Assembly (NCBI GenBank): GCA_963773195.1
Contig: CAVZAE010000005.1
Coordinates: 806,001-870,000 of the forward strand
Origin: CAIWHR01 sp963773195
Lineage (GTDB): Bacteria; Pseudomonadota; Gammaproteobacteria; Burkholderiales; Casimicrobiaceae
Reading direction: 5' to 3'
Length of the DNA stretch: 64,000 nt
Part shown: one piece after another, positions 1 to 8,298 of the stretch
Numbering within the stretch: position 1 is the first letter of the stretch
Layout: each line of letters begins with the position of its first letter
Program-made: the position numbers and the translations under genes
The notes under the pieces: generated by a model
The model's input: the letters and a program-made list of their open reading frames with translations, nothing else
Told to the model about the DNA's origin: nothing
Database searches by the model: none

Positions 1-133
1 CGTCGACCCACTTGTACGTGGCGGCGCGGGCGAAGCCCGGGTGCGCGAGCAACGCGAGCGCCGTCAGCGCCGCCGCGGCGAGCATTCCCGTCGCCAGCCC
101 TTCTGCGCCCGCATCCCGCTTTGTCCGAACCAT
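1..133 (-). CDS. DUF4124 domain-containing protein (N-terminal fragment)
   Basis: The reverse strand opens at an ATG (131-133) and runs off the left window edge after 44 codons. The first 38 residues have a basic start (MVRTKRD), an alanine/leucine-rich hydrophobic stretch and an ARA-type cleavage site, so this is a signal peptide. The mature part begins ATYKWVD, the usual opening of the DUF4124 domain, which is common in small periplasmic proteins of beta- and gammaproteobacteria. The function of the family is not established. The gene lies downstream of pyrE on the same strand. Only the start is visible, so nothing can be said about its C-terminus. Confidence 0.7.
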   Translation of the reverse strand, partial: MVRTKRDAGAEGLATGMLAAAALTALALLAHPGFARAATYKWVD

Positions 134-169
134 CTGCTCCACTGCGCTCTCCACCCTCTCTGCTCGGGC

Positions 170-811
170 TCACCGCGTGCCGTATTGCTCGCGGTAGGCG
201 CCGATCGCCGCACCATGCCCGGCGAGCTGCGGCTGCCCGGCGATGAACCCCATCAAGTCGTCGAGCGTTGCGACCGCTACGACGGGGATGCCGAATTCGT
301 CCTGCAACTCACGCACGGCCGACTTGTCGCCGCGGCCCCGCTCCAACCGATCGAACGCGATCAAGATGCCTGCCGGGTCGGCACCATGCGCGCGGATGAG
401 CTCGATCGCCTCGCGCTTGGCGCCGCCGTCGGTGATCACGTCGTCGACAATCAGAACGCGCCCCTTGAGGGGTGCGCCGACGATCGTGCCGCCTTCGCCG
501 TGATCCTTGGCCTCTTTCCGATTGAAGCTGAACGGCAAATTGTGACCTTTTTCGGCAAGGGCGACCGCCGTCGCCGCCGCCAGGGTGATGCCCTTGTACG
601 CCGGTCCGAACAGCTGGTCGCAGGCGAGGCCGGAGGCGAGCCATGCCTCCGCGTAATACCGTCCGAGCCGCCTCAGGCTTTCGCCGTCGGCAAAGAGCCC
701 GGCATTGAAGAAATACGGACTGCGTCGCCCCGCCTTGGTTGTGAATTCCCCAAACCTTAGCACTCCACGTGCCAGCGCGAACGCGAGGAATTCCTGCCGG
801 AAATCAGACAT
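170..811 (-). CDS. pyrE: Orotate phosphoribosyltransferase
   Basis: Predicted to convert orotate and PRPP to orotidine 5'-phosphate in pyrimidine synthesis, in the cytosol. The 213-residue protein has normal family length. The PRPP-binding motif VLIVDDVITDGG lies at about residues 119-130, and the loop FNRKEAKDHGEGG at about 96-108 supplies the catalytic Lys/His residues. The ATG at 809-811 was chosen because MSDFRQEFL is the usual start; the frame stays open far upstream, but that extension is only the antisense of xth and the ABC-F gene. It is divergent from xth. Confidence 0.95.
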   Translation of the reverse strand: MSDFRQEFLAFALARGVLRFGEFTTKAGRRSPYFFNAGLFADGESLRRLGRYYAEAWLASGLACDQLFGPAYKGITLAAATAVALAEKGHNLPFSFNRKEAKDHGEGGTIVGAPLKGRVLIVDDVITDGGAKREAIELIRAHGADPAGILIAFDRLERGRGDKSAVRELQDEFGIPVVAVATLDDLMGFIAGQPQLAGHGAAIGAYREQYGTR

Positions 812-943
812 CGCACCACCAGTTCTGTTTCTCGCAAGTATACGCGGCGCCCCGGGGCGGCCCGGTCGTTCGAGCGACGGCGGAGCCCGTCCGCTTGTGT
901 AAACTTCGCTGGCGGCGATTTCATCGTCCATGGTCATCCACTC

Positions 944-1720
944 GTGCGAATCATCACGCTCAACGTCAACGGCATCCGCTCCGCCGAGCGCAGGGGACTC
1001 GCGCACTGGCTCGCGCGCGGCAACGCGTGGGATGTCGTGTGCGTGCAGGAGATCCGCGCGTCGCACGCCGACATCCCGCGCGCGCTGCGCGCTCCGCGCC
1101 GGGCGCATGCCGCCTTCCACCCGGCCGCACGCAGCGGCTACTCGGGTGTCGGGGTGTACTCGCGGACACCGCCGCGGATCCGGACCGGCTTCGGCAGCCA
1201 CGAGTTCGACGGCGAAGGTCGCTACATCGAAGCACACTTCGCGGAATTGACGGTGATCAGCGTCTATCTCCCCTCCGGCTCGAGCGGGGAGCACCGCCAG
1301 GCGTCGAAATTCCGTTTCCTCGCGGAATTCCTGCCGCACCTCGCGCGCCTCAAGCGCGGCGGCCGCGAAATCGTGCTGTGCGGCGACTGGAACATCGCGC
1401 ACCAGCCGATCGACCTCAGGAACTGGCGCAGCAACCAGAAGCACTCGGGCTTCCTGCCGCAAGAGCGCGATTGGCTCTCGCGCGTATTCGACGAGCTCGG
1501 TTTCGTCGACGTGTTTCGGCGCGTCGATCCCCGCCCCGACCAGTACACGTGGTGGTCGAACCGGGGTCAGGCCTGGGCGAAGAACGTCGGATGGCGGATC
1601 GACTACCAGATCGCGACGCCAGGGATCGCCGCGCGAGCGCACGCCGCCGCGATCTACAAGAAGCGACGCTTCTCGGACCACGCGCCGCTGATCATCGACT
1701 ACGACTACTCGCTCGCGTAG
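944..1720 (+). CDS. xth: Exodeoxyribonuclease III
   Basis: Predicted to be the Mg-dependent AP endonuclease and 3'-5' exonuclease of base excision repair. The 258-residue length is typical. Family motifs are in order: NVNGIRS (about 7-13), QE at about 35-36 for metal binding, DWN at 148-150, and SDHAPL near the C-terminus with the catalytic Asp-His pair. Translation starts at GTG 944 (VRIITLNVNG), which fits the conserved N-terminus exactly. It is divergent from pyrE with about 130 bp between the two starts. Confidence 0.93.
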   Translation: MRIITLNVNGIRSAERRGLAHWLARGNAWDVVCVQEIRASHADIPRALRAPRRAHAAFHPAARSGYSGVGVYSRTPPRIRTGFGSHEFDGEGRYIEAHFAELTVISVYLPSGSSGEHRQASKFRFLAEFLPHLARLKRGGREIVLCGDWNIAHQPIDLRNWRSNQKHSGFLPQERDWLSRVFDELGFVDVFRRVDPRPDQYTWWSNRGQAWAKNVGWRIDYQIATPGIAARAHAAAIYKKRRFSDHAPLIIDYDYSLA

Positions 1721-1771
1721 CGCTGCTGCGCGGGCGACCTGCTCGCGACGCTTTACGTCCTGGAGCGGCCC

Positions 1772-3697
1772 TTGATCCGCATCTCGAATCTCACGCTCGC
1801 CCGCGGCGCAATGCGCCTGCTCGAAGGCGCCAATCTCACGGTGCACGCAGGGCACAAGGCGGGGCTCGTCGGGCCGAACGGTTGCGGCAAGTCGAGCTTG
1901 TTCGCGCTCCTGCGCGGCGAACTCCACGCCGATGCGGGCGACGTCGAGCTGCCCGCCGCCTGGACGATTGCCCATGTGGCGCAGGAGACGCCCGCGGTTG
2001 CGACGCCCGCGCTCGAGTTCGTGCTCGATGGCGATCGCGAACTCCGTCACGTCGAGCGTGCCCTCGAGACGGCGGAAAGGGCCGCGGTCGCGGATCCCGA
2101 GCAGGGTGCAGCACTCGCCACGCTTCATCATCGCTTCGAGGAGATCGGCGGTTATGCGGCGCGCTCGCGCGCGGCGACGCTGCTCGCCGGGCTCGGCGTG
2201 CCGGTCTCGCGCCAGTACGAACCCGTCGCGCAGTTTTCGGGCGGCCTGCGGATGCGGCTCAACCTCGCGCAGGCGCTCATGTGCCGCTCGGACCTCCTGC
2301 TCCTCGACGAGCCGACGAACCATCTCGACCTCGATGCGGTGCTATGGCTCGAGGACTGGCTCGCGCGCTTTCCCGGCACGCTCCTGCTCGTCACCCACGA
2401 TCGGGACTTCCTCGACGGCGTGGTGGACACGATCGTCCACTTCGACGTCAAGAAACTCCGCATGTATGCCGGCAACTACACCCAATTCGAGCGCGAGCGC
2501 GCGCTCCAGCTTGGGACGCAGCAGGCGGCTTACGTGAAGCAGCAACGGCAGATTGCGCACCTGCAGAGTTTCGTGGATCGCTTCCGGGCCAAAGCCACCA
2601 AGGCGAAGCAGGTGCAGAGCCGGATCAAGGCGCTCGAGCGCATGGAGCGCATCGCCGCCGCGCACGTCGACAGCCCGTTCGAGTTTGCGTTCGCTCCGGT
2701 CGACACGAGCGCCCGGCAGCTCGTCCGGCTCGACCATGTCACGCTCGGCTACGACGACGACACCGCAAGCTCGCCCCCCGTGCTGGCCGATGTCGACTGG
2801 GGCGTGCTCGCCGGTGAGCGGATCGGGCTCCTGGGTCCGAACGGCGCCGGCAAATCGACGCTCTTGCGGGCACTCGCGGGAACGCTCGCGCCGCGCGCGG
2901 GCCGGCGCCTTACGACGCAAGGGCTCTCGATCGGCTACTTCACGCAGCATCAAGTCGATCAGCTCGACGCCGGCGTATCGCCCCTCGCCCATCTCGCGCG
3001 CCTCGATCCCGCGGCACGCGAGCAGGACCTGCGCGACTACCTGGGCGGCTTCGACTTCCGCGGCGACATGGCGATGGCCGACGTCGCCCGTTTCTCCGGC
3101 GGCGAGCGAGCGCGACTCGCCCTGGCGCTGATCGTGCGCGCGCGCCCGACCCTGCTTCTGCTGGACGAGCCGACCAATCACCTCGACATCGAGATGCGCG
3201 AAGCGCTCGCGGAGGCGCTGCAGGACTACGGCGGCGCGCTCGTCGTCGTCGCGCACGACCGACACCTGCTTCGCGCGACCGCGGACGAGCTGTGGCTCGT
3301 CGCGGACGGTCGGATCGCACCGTTCGATGGCGATCTCGACGACTATCGCGACTGGGTGCTGTCGCGGGGACGGGGCAATGCGGAACCGGTCACGGAATCC
3401 GCTCCGACCCTCGATCGCAAGGGGCAGAAGCGTGCCGAAGCGCAAGCGCGCCAGGAAAGCTACGCGCGCCGCAAGCCGCTCTCGGACCGCCTCGCGCGGA
3501 TCGAGCAGGCTATCGCTCCGCTCGACGCCGAACGGAAAGGGCTCGAGGCGTGGCTCGCTTCACCCGACGCGTATACCGATGACCAACGCGAGCTCCTGCG
3601 CGAGCGGCTCACACGGCAAGGCGAGGTCACTTGGCAACTCGCGCGACTCGAGGCCGAATGGCTCGAAGTCAGCGAAGCGCTCGAGAAGCTCGCGTGA
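1772..3697 (+). CDS. ABC-F family ATPase, YheS-like
   Basis: A soluble protein with two ABC ATPase domains and no membrane segments, as expected for ABC-F proteins that act on ribosomes rather than in transport. Domain 1 has Walker A GPNGCGKSS and signature FSGGLRM; domain 2 has GPNGAGKST and FSGGERARL; each is followed by an LLLDEPTNHLD Walker B. A lysine/arginine-rich linker at about residues 240-310 matches the P-site tRNA-interaction motif region. The start is TTG 1774-region (codon at 1772), giving MIRISNLTL as in E. coli YheS, with GGAG just upstream. At 641 residues it matches YheS length. It is convergent with the next gene, only 13 bp away. Confidence 0.9.
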   Translation: MIRISNLTLARGAMRLLEGANLTVHAGHKAGLVGPNGCGKSSLFALLRGELHADAGDVELPAAWTIAHVAQETPAVATPALEFVLDGDRELRHVERALETAERAAVADPEQGAALATLHHRFEEIGGYAARSRAATLLAGLGVPVSRQYEPVAQFSGGLRMRLNLAQALMCRSDLLLLDEPTNHLDLDAVLWLEDWLARFPGTLLLVTHDRDFLDGVVDTIVHFDVKKLRMYAGNYTQFERERALQLGTQQAAYVKQQRQIAHLQSFVDRFRAKATKAKQVQSRIKALERMERIAAAHVDSPFEFAFAPVDTSARQLVRLDHVTLGYDDDTASSPPVLADVDWGVLAGERIGLLGPNGAGKSTLLRALAGTLAPRAGRRLTTQGLSIGYFTQHQVDQLDAGVSPLAHLARLDPAAREQDLRDYLGGFDFRGDMAMADVARFSGGERARLALALIVRARPTLLLLDEPTNHLDIEMREALAEALQDYGGALVVVAHDRHLLRATADELWLVADGRIAPFDGDLDDYRDWVLSRGRGNAEPVTESAPTLDRKGQKRAEAQARQESYARRKPLSDRLARIEQAIAPLDAERKGLEAWLASPDAYTDDQRELLRERLTRQGEVTWQLARLEAEWLEVSEALEKLA

Positions 3698-3710
3698 AGA
3701 AAACGCGCGC

Positions 3711-4469
3711 TCAGCCGACGTTCGGGCTCGGTCGATAGAACAGGTAGACCGCGTAGCCCAGCGTGTCACGGCCCCAGCGCAGGTACGCGTCGCGCCAGCG
3801 CCGGATACGCGCGACCATGGCCGGCACGTCGGGGTCGTCCGGCTGCTCGCGCGCGTAGCGCTCGATCGAGCGGCAGTATTTCCACTCGTACTCGTCCCAC
3901 TCTTCGACCGAGGCGGTCGTCGCGTGCATCGGGATCAGGCCTGCATCGACGCCTGCCTGCACGTTGCCCCAGTGGTCGAGATACTGCGCATCGGAGCCGC
4001 CCAACAGCGCGAGATACTCGGGATGCGGCTTCTGCCGCCAGTAGCCGTCACCCACCAGCACGTAGCCGCCGCCCTTGGTCCAGCCCTTGAGAGTGTTGCA
4101 GATGCCGGCCATGCCGCCGGCGATTCCGCCTGCCCCCATCATCACCGTCAGGTGGAACGTTTCAGGGTCGGCCTTGAAGTCGCGGATGTCGATGTCGTCC
4201 AGGTGCAGCTTGTGGAGCGCGCCCGTCCATTCGGCCCGCTCGCGCGCCGCATCGAGCATCAGCGACGAGTGGTCGACGGCGACCACCGGCGAGCCGAACC
4301 GCTCGATGAGGCGCAACGCGAACTCGGCACGGCCGCACCCCAAGTCGAGCGCACGCGAGGTCTCGTCGAGCGGCAGGAGGTCGAGCAGCCGCTCGATCTT
4401 GGGGGCTGAAATCGGGTTGCAGTAATCGTGGTCGCGATGCGCGATGGCGCTGAACTTGTGGTGGTTCAT
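3711..4469 (-). CDS. Class I SAM-dependent methyltransferase
   Basis: A 252-residue protein with a Rossmann methyltransferase fold. Motif I is LDLGCGRAEFAL near residue 41, and an acidic residue ends strand 2 (VVAVDHSS). The substrate is unknown; the C-terminal half (WDEYEWKYCRSIERYA) resembles uncharacterised small-molecule methyltransferases. It lies 5 bp downstream of the AmpG-like permease on the same strand and is probably cotranscribed with it. Confidence 0.8.
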   Translation of the reverse strand: MNHHKFSAIAHRDHDYCNPISAPKIERLLDLLPLDETSRALDLGCGRAEFALRLIERFGSPVVAVDHSSLMLDAARERAEWTGALHKLHLDDIDIRDFKADPETFHLTVMMGAGGIAGGMAGICNTLKGWTKGGGYVLVGDGYWRQKPHPEYLALLGGSDAQYLDHWGNVQAGVDAGLIPMHATTASVEEWDEYEWKYCRSIERYAREQPDDPDVPAMVARIRRWRDAYLRWGRDTLGYAVYLFYRPSPNVG

Positions 4470-4474
4470 GGCCG

Positions 4475-5752
4475 CTATCCCTGTTTCTTCCTCTCATTCC
4501 AGGGAGCCACACGCAAGAGTAGTGCCATCCCAGGCAGCGCGAGGACGGCACACAACAGGAAGAACGGCAGCCAGCCGACGGCGTCGACGATCCAGCCCGT
4601 CGTCGCGTTAACCGCCGTCCGCGGCAGGGCGGCCAGACTGGTGAACAGGGCGAACTGGGTTGCCGTATAGCGCGGGTCGGTGGCCCGGGCGATGTACGCG
4701 ACGAAGGCCGCGGTGCCCAGGCCCACCCCGAGTGCCTCGAACGCGATGACGCCCGCGAGCAGCAGTCGGTCCGGCCGGTTCTCCCAGGCGAGCCACGCGA
4801 AGCCCAGGATCGAGACGAGCTGCACCGCGCCGAAGAGCCAAAGTCCTCGGTTGATGCCTATCTTCACCATCCAAAGACCGCCCAGCATGCCGCCGGCGAC
4901 GCTCGCCCAGAGTCCCGCATTCTTCGCGATCACGCCGATCTCGGTCTTGGTAAAGCCGAGATCGAGGTAGAACGGCGTCGCGAGCGCCGTTGCCATGCTG
5001 TCGCCGAGCTTGTAGAGGAAGATGAAGAGGAGAACGAGCAGCGCTTCCTTCCGGCCGGCCCGCGTGATGAACTCGTGGAACGGCTCGACCACGGCTTCGC
5101 GCAGCGTCTTCGGCGCCAACCGTGAAATCATCGGCTCGGTGACAAGCAACGTCATCGCGATGCCCGGCAGCATGAACAGCGCCGTCAGCGCGAACACGGT
5201 GTCCCACGGCAGGAGGTCGGCCAGGATCAGCGCCAGCGCGCCGGGCACGAGGCTCGAGATCCGATACGCGTTCACATGCACCGCATTGCCGAGACCGAGC
5301 TCCGGGTCCGGCAGAATCTCGCGGCGGTACGCGTCGAGCACGATGTCCTGCGAGGCCGAGAAAAAAGCAACGGCGATCGCGACCCAGGCGATGGACCAGA
5401 GGTCACGCGCGGGATGGAAGAACCCGAACGCCGGAATCGACAGGAGGAGAAGTATCTGCGTCAGCAGCATCCAGCCGCGACGACGACCGAGCACGGGGAG
5501 GCCGTAGCGGTCCATGAGCGGCGACCAGAGGAACTTCCAGGTGTACGGCAGCTGGATCAACGCGAAGAGGCCGATCTGCTTCAGGTCGACTTGCTCCGAA
5601 CGGAGCCATGCCGGCAGCAGGTTCAACAGGAGGTACAGCGGCAAGCCCGACGAGAAGCCCGTGGCCACGCAGATCAGCATCCGCCGGTTGAAGAGCGCTT
5701 CGCGCCACGTTTCGCGCGCGGGCGCCGCAGCGCGCGATGCTGAATCGGTCAT
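4475..5752 (-). CDS. AmpG-like MFS permease
   Basis: A 425-residue integral membrane protein with about 12 hydrophobic segments. The N-terminal part resembles AmpG, the inner-membrane importer of anhydromuropeptides used in cell-wall recycling: FSSGLPLYLLLNLLPAWLRS followed by IGLFALIQLPYTWKFLWSPL, then the ASQDIVLDAYRREIL segment. The start at ATG 5750-5752 gives a short cytosolic N-terminus. No ampC or ampR neighbours are visible, so the link to beta-lactamase induction is not supported here. The substrate is inferred from family only. Confidence 0.82.
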   Translation of the reverse strand: MTDSASRAAAPARETWREALFNRRMLICVATGFSSGLPLYLLLNLLPAWLRSEQVDLKQIGLFALIQLPYTWKFLWSPLMDRYGLPVLGRRRGWMLLTQILLLLSIPAFGFFHPARDLWSIAWVAIAVAFFSASQDIVLDAYRREILPDPELGLGNAVHVNAYRISSLVPGALALILADLLPWDTVFALTALFMLPGIAMTLLVTEPMISRLAPKTLREAVVEPFHEFITRAGRKEALLVLLFIFLYKLGDSMATALATPFYLDLGFTKTEIGVIAKNAGLWASVAGGMLGGLWMVKIGINRGLWLFGAVQLVSILGFAWLAWENRPDRLLLAGVIAFEALGVGLGTAAFVAYIARATDPRYTATQFALFTSLAALPRTAVNATTGWIVDAVGWLPFFLLCAVLALPGMALLLRVAPWNERKKQG

Positions 5753-5935
5753 CGGCGGATTCTACCGGGCAGCGGCTGCACGCCCTGCGGGCGCGGGTGA
5801 ACGGCCGCTGCACGCACGGTCACGGACGAAAGAATCGAGGAATTCCTGAGCAACCACATGCGCGAGCTGCACGCATTCATCGTGCGCGTGCACGCCGTAC
5901 TGCCGCGGGGGGTTAGTTGCCTGGCGGCGTGTAGT

Positions 5936-6172
5936 CGCCCCGCTCGCTCATTCGCGGCCTCCGCGCCGCCTTGGCTGTTCGATGCGTACGGAGGTCGGCC
6001 GCCCTCAATCGCTCGCGGACGCGCCCCTCGGGCCTGGGCTAGCGCCCCGCTCGCTCATTCGCGGCCTCCGCACCGCCTTGGCTGTTCGATACGTACGGAG
6101 GTCGGCCGCCCTCAATCGCCCGCGGACGCGCCCTTCGGGCCTGGGCTAGCGCCCCGCTCGCTCATTCGCGGC
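5936..6172. repeat. 107-bp tandem direct repeat, two full copies and a partial third
   Basis: The unit beginning CGCCCCGCTCGCTCATTCGC recurs at 5936, 6043 and 6150, an exact 107-bp period. Copies 1 and 2 differ at only a few positions, for example GCGCCGCC against GCACCGCC and CTCGCGG against CCCGCGG. The third copy is only about 23 bp and contains the stop codon of the MetX-MetW gene. The rest of the 409-bp gap (5753-6161) has no convincing gene. Confidence 0.9.
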
Positions 6173-8000
6173 GAAAGCGATAGATCGCGAGCTCGCCGCA
6201 CAAGTTCGGCCAGAGCGTGACCGGCCGCCCGCGCGCAAGCACGACCCGGTTCTCGACGACGCACTTGCGGGCGCGGAGGAACGCGTCGAAGTCGGCGACT
6301 GTGCAGAGGTGGATGTTCGGGGTGTCGTACCACTGATACGGCAGCGACGGCGACACCGGCATGCGCCCTTTCAGGATCTGCCAGCGGTGTGACCAATGCC
6401 CGAAATTGGGGAACGTCACGATCGCGCCGCGGCCCACGCGCAGCATTTCGTCGACCAGCGCTTCGGTGTGGCGCATCGCCTGCAGCGTCTGCGACAGGAT
6501 CACGCAATCGAACGACGCGTCGTCGAAGCCCGCGAGCCCGGACTCGAGGTCGCTTTGCAGCACGTCGATTCCGTTCGCGATGCTCGCGTGGACGCCGGCG
6601 GGATCGATTTCGATCCCGTAGCCTTTCACCCCTCGCACGCGAGCGAGATACGCGAGGAGGCTGCCATCGCCACAACCCAGGTCCAGCACGCGCGAGCCAG
6701 GGGCGATCCACGAGGCGATCGTCGCGAAGTCGGCGCGCCCCGCGGCCGCAGCAGCAGAAGGCACATAGTGCGGCGACCCGAGAGCCGCGGCCGGCGGCGT
6801 TGCACCGGGCGTCGTCGGAAGGGGCTGGATCTCCGCGGCGATCCGATCGAAGTATGCGCGCACGACGGCCATGTACTGCGGATCGTCCAGCAGGAACGCA
6901 TCGTGCCCGTGCGGTGCCGCGATCTCCGCGTACGACACCGAGCGATGGTTGTCGACCAGCGCCTTGACGATCTCGCGCGAGCGCGGCGGCGCGAACCGCC
7001 AGTCGGTCGTGAACGCGATGACGAGAAAGCGGCACACCGCGGGCGCGAGCGCACGGGCCAGGCTCTTGTCCGTCGTCTGCGCGGGGTCGAAATAATCGAG
7101 AGCCTTCGTCACGCGGAGATAGGTATTCGCGTCGTAGTACTCGGCAAACTTGTCCCCTTGGTGGCGCAGGTAAGACTCGATCTGGAACTCGGGCGCGAAC
7201 GAAAAGTTCTTGCCCTCGCGCAGGCCGCGCCCGAATTTCTCCTCCATCTGCTCGTCGGAAAGGTACGTGATGTGGCCGATCATCCGCGCGACGCGCAGGC
7301 CGCGGCGCGGCTTTGTCCCATGCGTGTCGAAGCGACCGTCGTGGAAGTCAGGATCGGACAGGATCGCCTGCCGCGCGACTTCGTTGAACGCGATGTTCTG
7401 CGCCGACAGGTTGGGCGCCGCCGCGATCACGAGCGCGTGGCGGATGCGATCCGGATAGCGGATACCCCAGTCGAGCGCCTGCATGCCGCCCAGGCTCCCG
7501 CCCATCACCGCCGCCCACGTACGAATGCCGAGGCGATCGGCGAGCCGCGCCTGGGCGTCGACCCAGTCCTCGACCGTCACCAACGGAAAATCGGCGCCCC
7601 ACGGCTTGTCCGTCGCCGGATTCAGCGTGAGCGGCCCCGACGAGCCGAAACAGCTTCCGATGTTGTTCACCCCGACGACGAAGAATCGATCGGTGTCGAG
7701 CGGCTTGCCCGGGCCGATCATGTTGTCCCACCATCCGAGGTTGTCGGGATCGCCTTCGTACCACCCGGCGACGTGGTGGGACGCATTCAGCGCGTGGCAG
7801 ACGAGGACCGCGTTGGAGCGCTCGGCGTTGAGCGTCCCGTAAGTCTCGTAGGCGAGCTCGAACCCCGGAAGCGACGCTCCGCAGGCGAGCGGCAGCGGCT
7901 CGTCGAATCGTGCCCGCTGCGCGACGACGGCGCCGACAGAACCGCCCTGCGCGGCGCGCGGCGCGCCGGTTCCCCCCGTGGTCGCGGCGAACGAAGGCAT
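6162..8000 (-). CDS. metX: MetX-MetW fusion: homoserine O-acyltransferase plus methionine biosynthesis protein MetW
   Basis: One uninterrupted frame encodes two proteins usually made from adjacent genes. Residues 1-390 are MetX, an alpha/beta hydrolase that acylates homoserine (acetyl or succinyl donor not decidable here): nucleophile GGSLGGMQ, acid in TTDWRFAPP, histidine in PHGHDAF. A proline/alanine-rich linker of about 33 residues follows. Residues 423-612 are MetW, a methyltransferase-fold protein with LDLGCGDGSLLAYL and the conserved FPNFGHWSHR. The ATG at 7998-8000 is preferred; the upstream TTG at 8031-8033 lies in the T-tract of the leader terminator. A SAM-II-like riboswitch lies immediately upstream. 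Confidence 0.92.
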   Translation of the reverse strand: MPSFAATTGGTGAPRAAQGGSVGAVVAQRARFDEPLPLACGASLPGFELAYETYGTLNAERSNAVLVCHALNASHHVAGWYEGDPDNLGWWDNMIGPGKPLDTDRFFVVGVNNIGSCFGSSGPLTLNPATDKPWGADFPLVTVEDWVDAQARLADRLGIRTWAAVMGGSLGGMQALDWGIRYPDRIRHALVIAAAPNLSAQNIAFNEVARQAILSDPDFHDGRFDTHGTKPRRGLRVARMIGHITYLSDEQMEEKFGRGLREGKNFSFAPEFQIESYLRHQGDKFAEYYDANTYLRVTKALDYFDPAQTTDKSLARALAPAVCRFLVIAFTTDWRFAPPRSREIVKALVDNHRSVSYAEIAAPHGHDAFLLDDPQYMAVVRAYFDRIAAEIQPLPTTPGATPPAAALGSPHYVPSAAAAAGRADFATIASWIAPGSRVLDLGCGDGSLLAYLARVRGVKGYGIEIDPAGVHASIANGIDVLQSDLESGLAGFDDASFDCVILSQTLQAMRHTEALVDEMLRVGRGAIVTFPNFGHWSHRWQILKGRMPVSPSLPYQWYDTPNIHLCTVADFDAFLRARKCVVENRVVLARGRPVTLWPNLCGELAIYRFRRE

Positions 8001-8030
8001 GGCGGTCGGCGGCGTCCTGGCCCCAGGCAA

Positions 8031-8060
8031 CAAAAAACCCGACCAGCTTGGCTAGTCGGG
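8031..8060 (-). terminator. Intrinsic terminator in the metX leader (riboswitch expression platform)
   Basis: On the minus strand a perfect 10-bp stem, CCCGACTAGC pairing with GCTGGTCGGG through one G-U pair, encloses a CAA loop and is followed by TTTTTTG. It lies between the aptamer and the MetX start and points toward metX, so it acts as an attenuator rather than ending an upstream gene. The segment CAAGCTGGT (8050-8042) in its 3' half is perfectly complementary to ACCAGCTTG (8152-8144) in the aptamer. Confidence 0.9.
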
Positions 8061-8088
8061 TGGGGGCGGGCCATCCCGCGCGCCGCAC

Positions 8089-8167
8089 CGCTTTAGCCGT
8101 ATTTGTCGCGTACATCCCGTCCACCGGGACTCGCTCGCGCCCGCAAGCTGGTTTCAAATCGGCGCTC
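8089..8167 (-). promoter_or_regulatory. SAM-II-like riboswitch aptamer
   Basis: Read on the minus strand, a stem GCGCC/GGCGC (8165-8161 with 8141-8137) encloses a loop starting GATTTGAAACC. After an added small hairpin (TCCCG 8129-8125 with CGGGA 8119-8115) comes ACAAAT, then GGCTAAAGCGG ending at 8089. The order stem, GATTT loop, AYAAAT, GCTAAA is the SAM-II core as I know it from alphaproteobacterial metX/metA leaders; the extra hairpin is a variation. Its position upstream of metX and the following terminator support SAM-responsive repression. The assignment is by eye, not by covariance model. Confidence 0.75.
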
Positions 8168-8298
8168 GCCCGCAGTCTAGCCGGTACGGCCCGGTTTGCC
8201 TATCGTGGGCGCCGGCGCCGACCAGCGTGCCTTGCCCGCTTCATGACAATGGAATAACCTATGACGTTGGGATAGTGTCGGCCGGAAGGGAGATCCGA

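Noticed and set aside
812..2323. Long minus-strand open frame continuing upstream of pyrE
   Set aside because: It is the antisense of xth and the ABC-F gene, Arg-rich with no family features; PyrE starts at 811.
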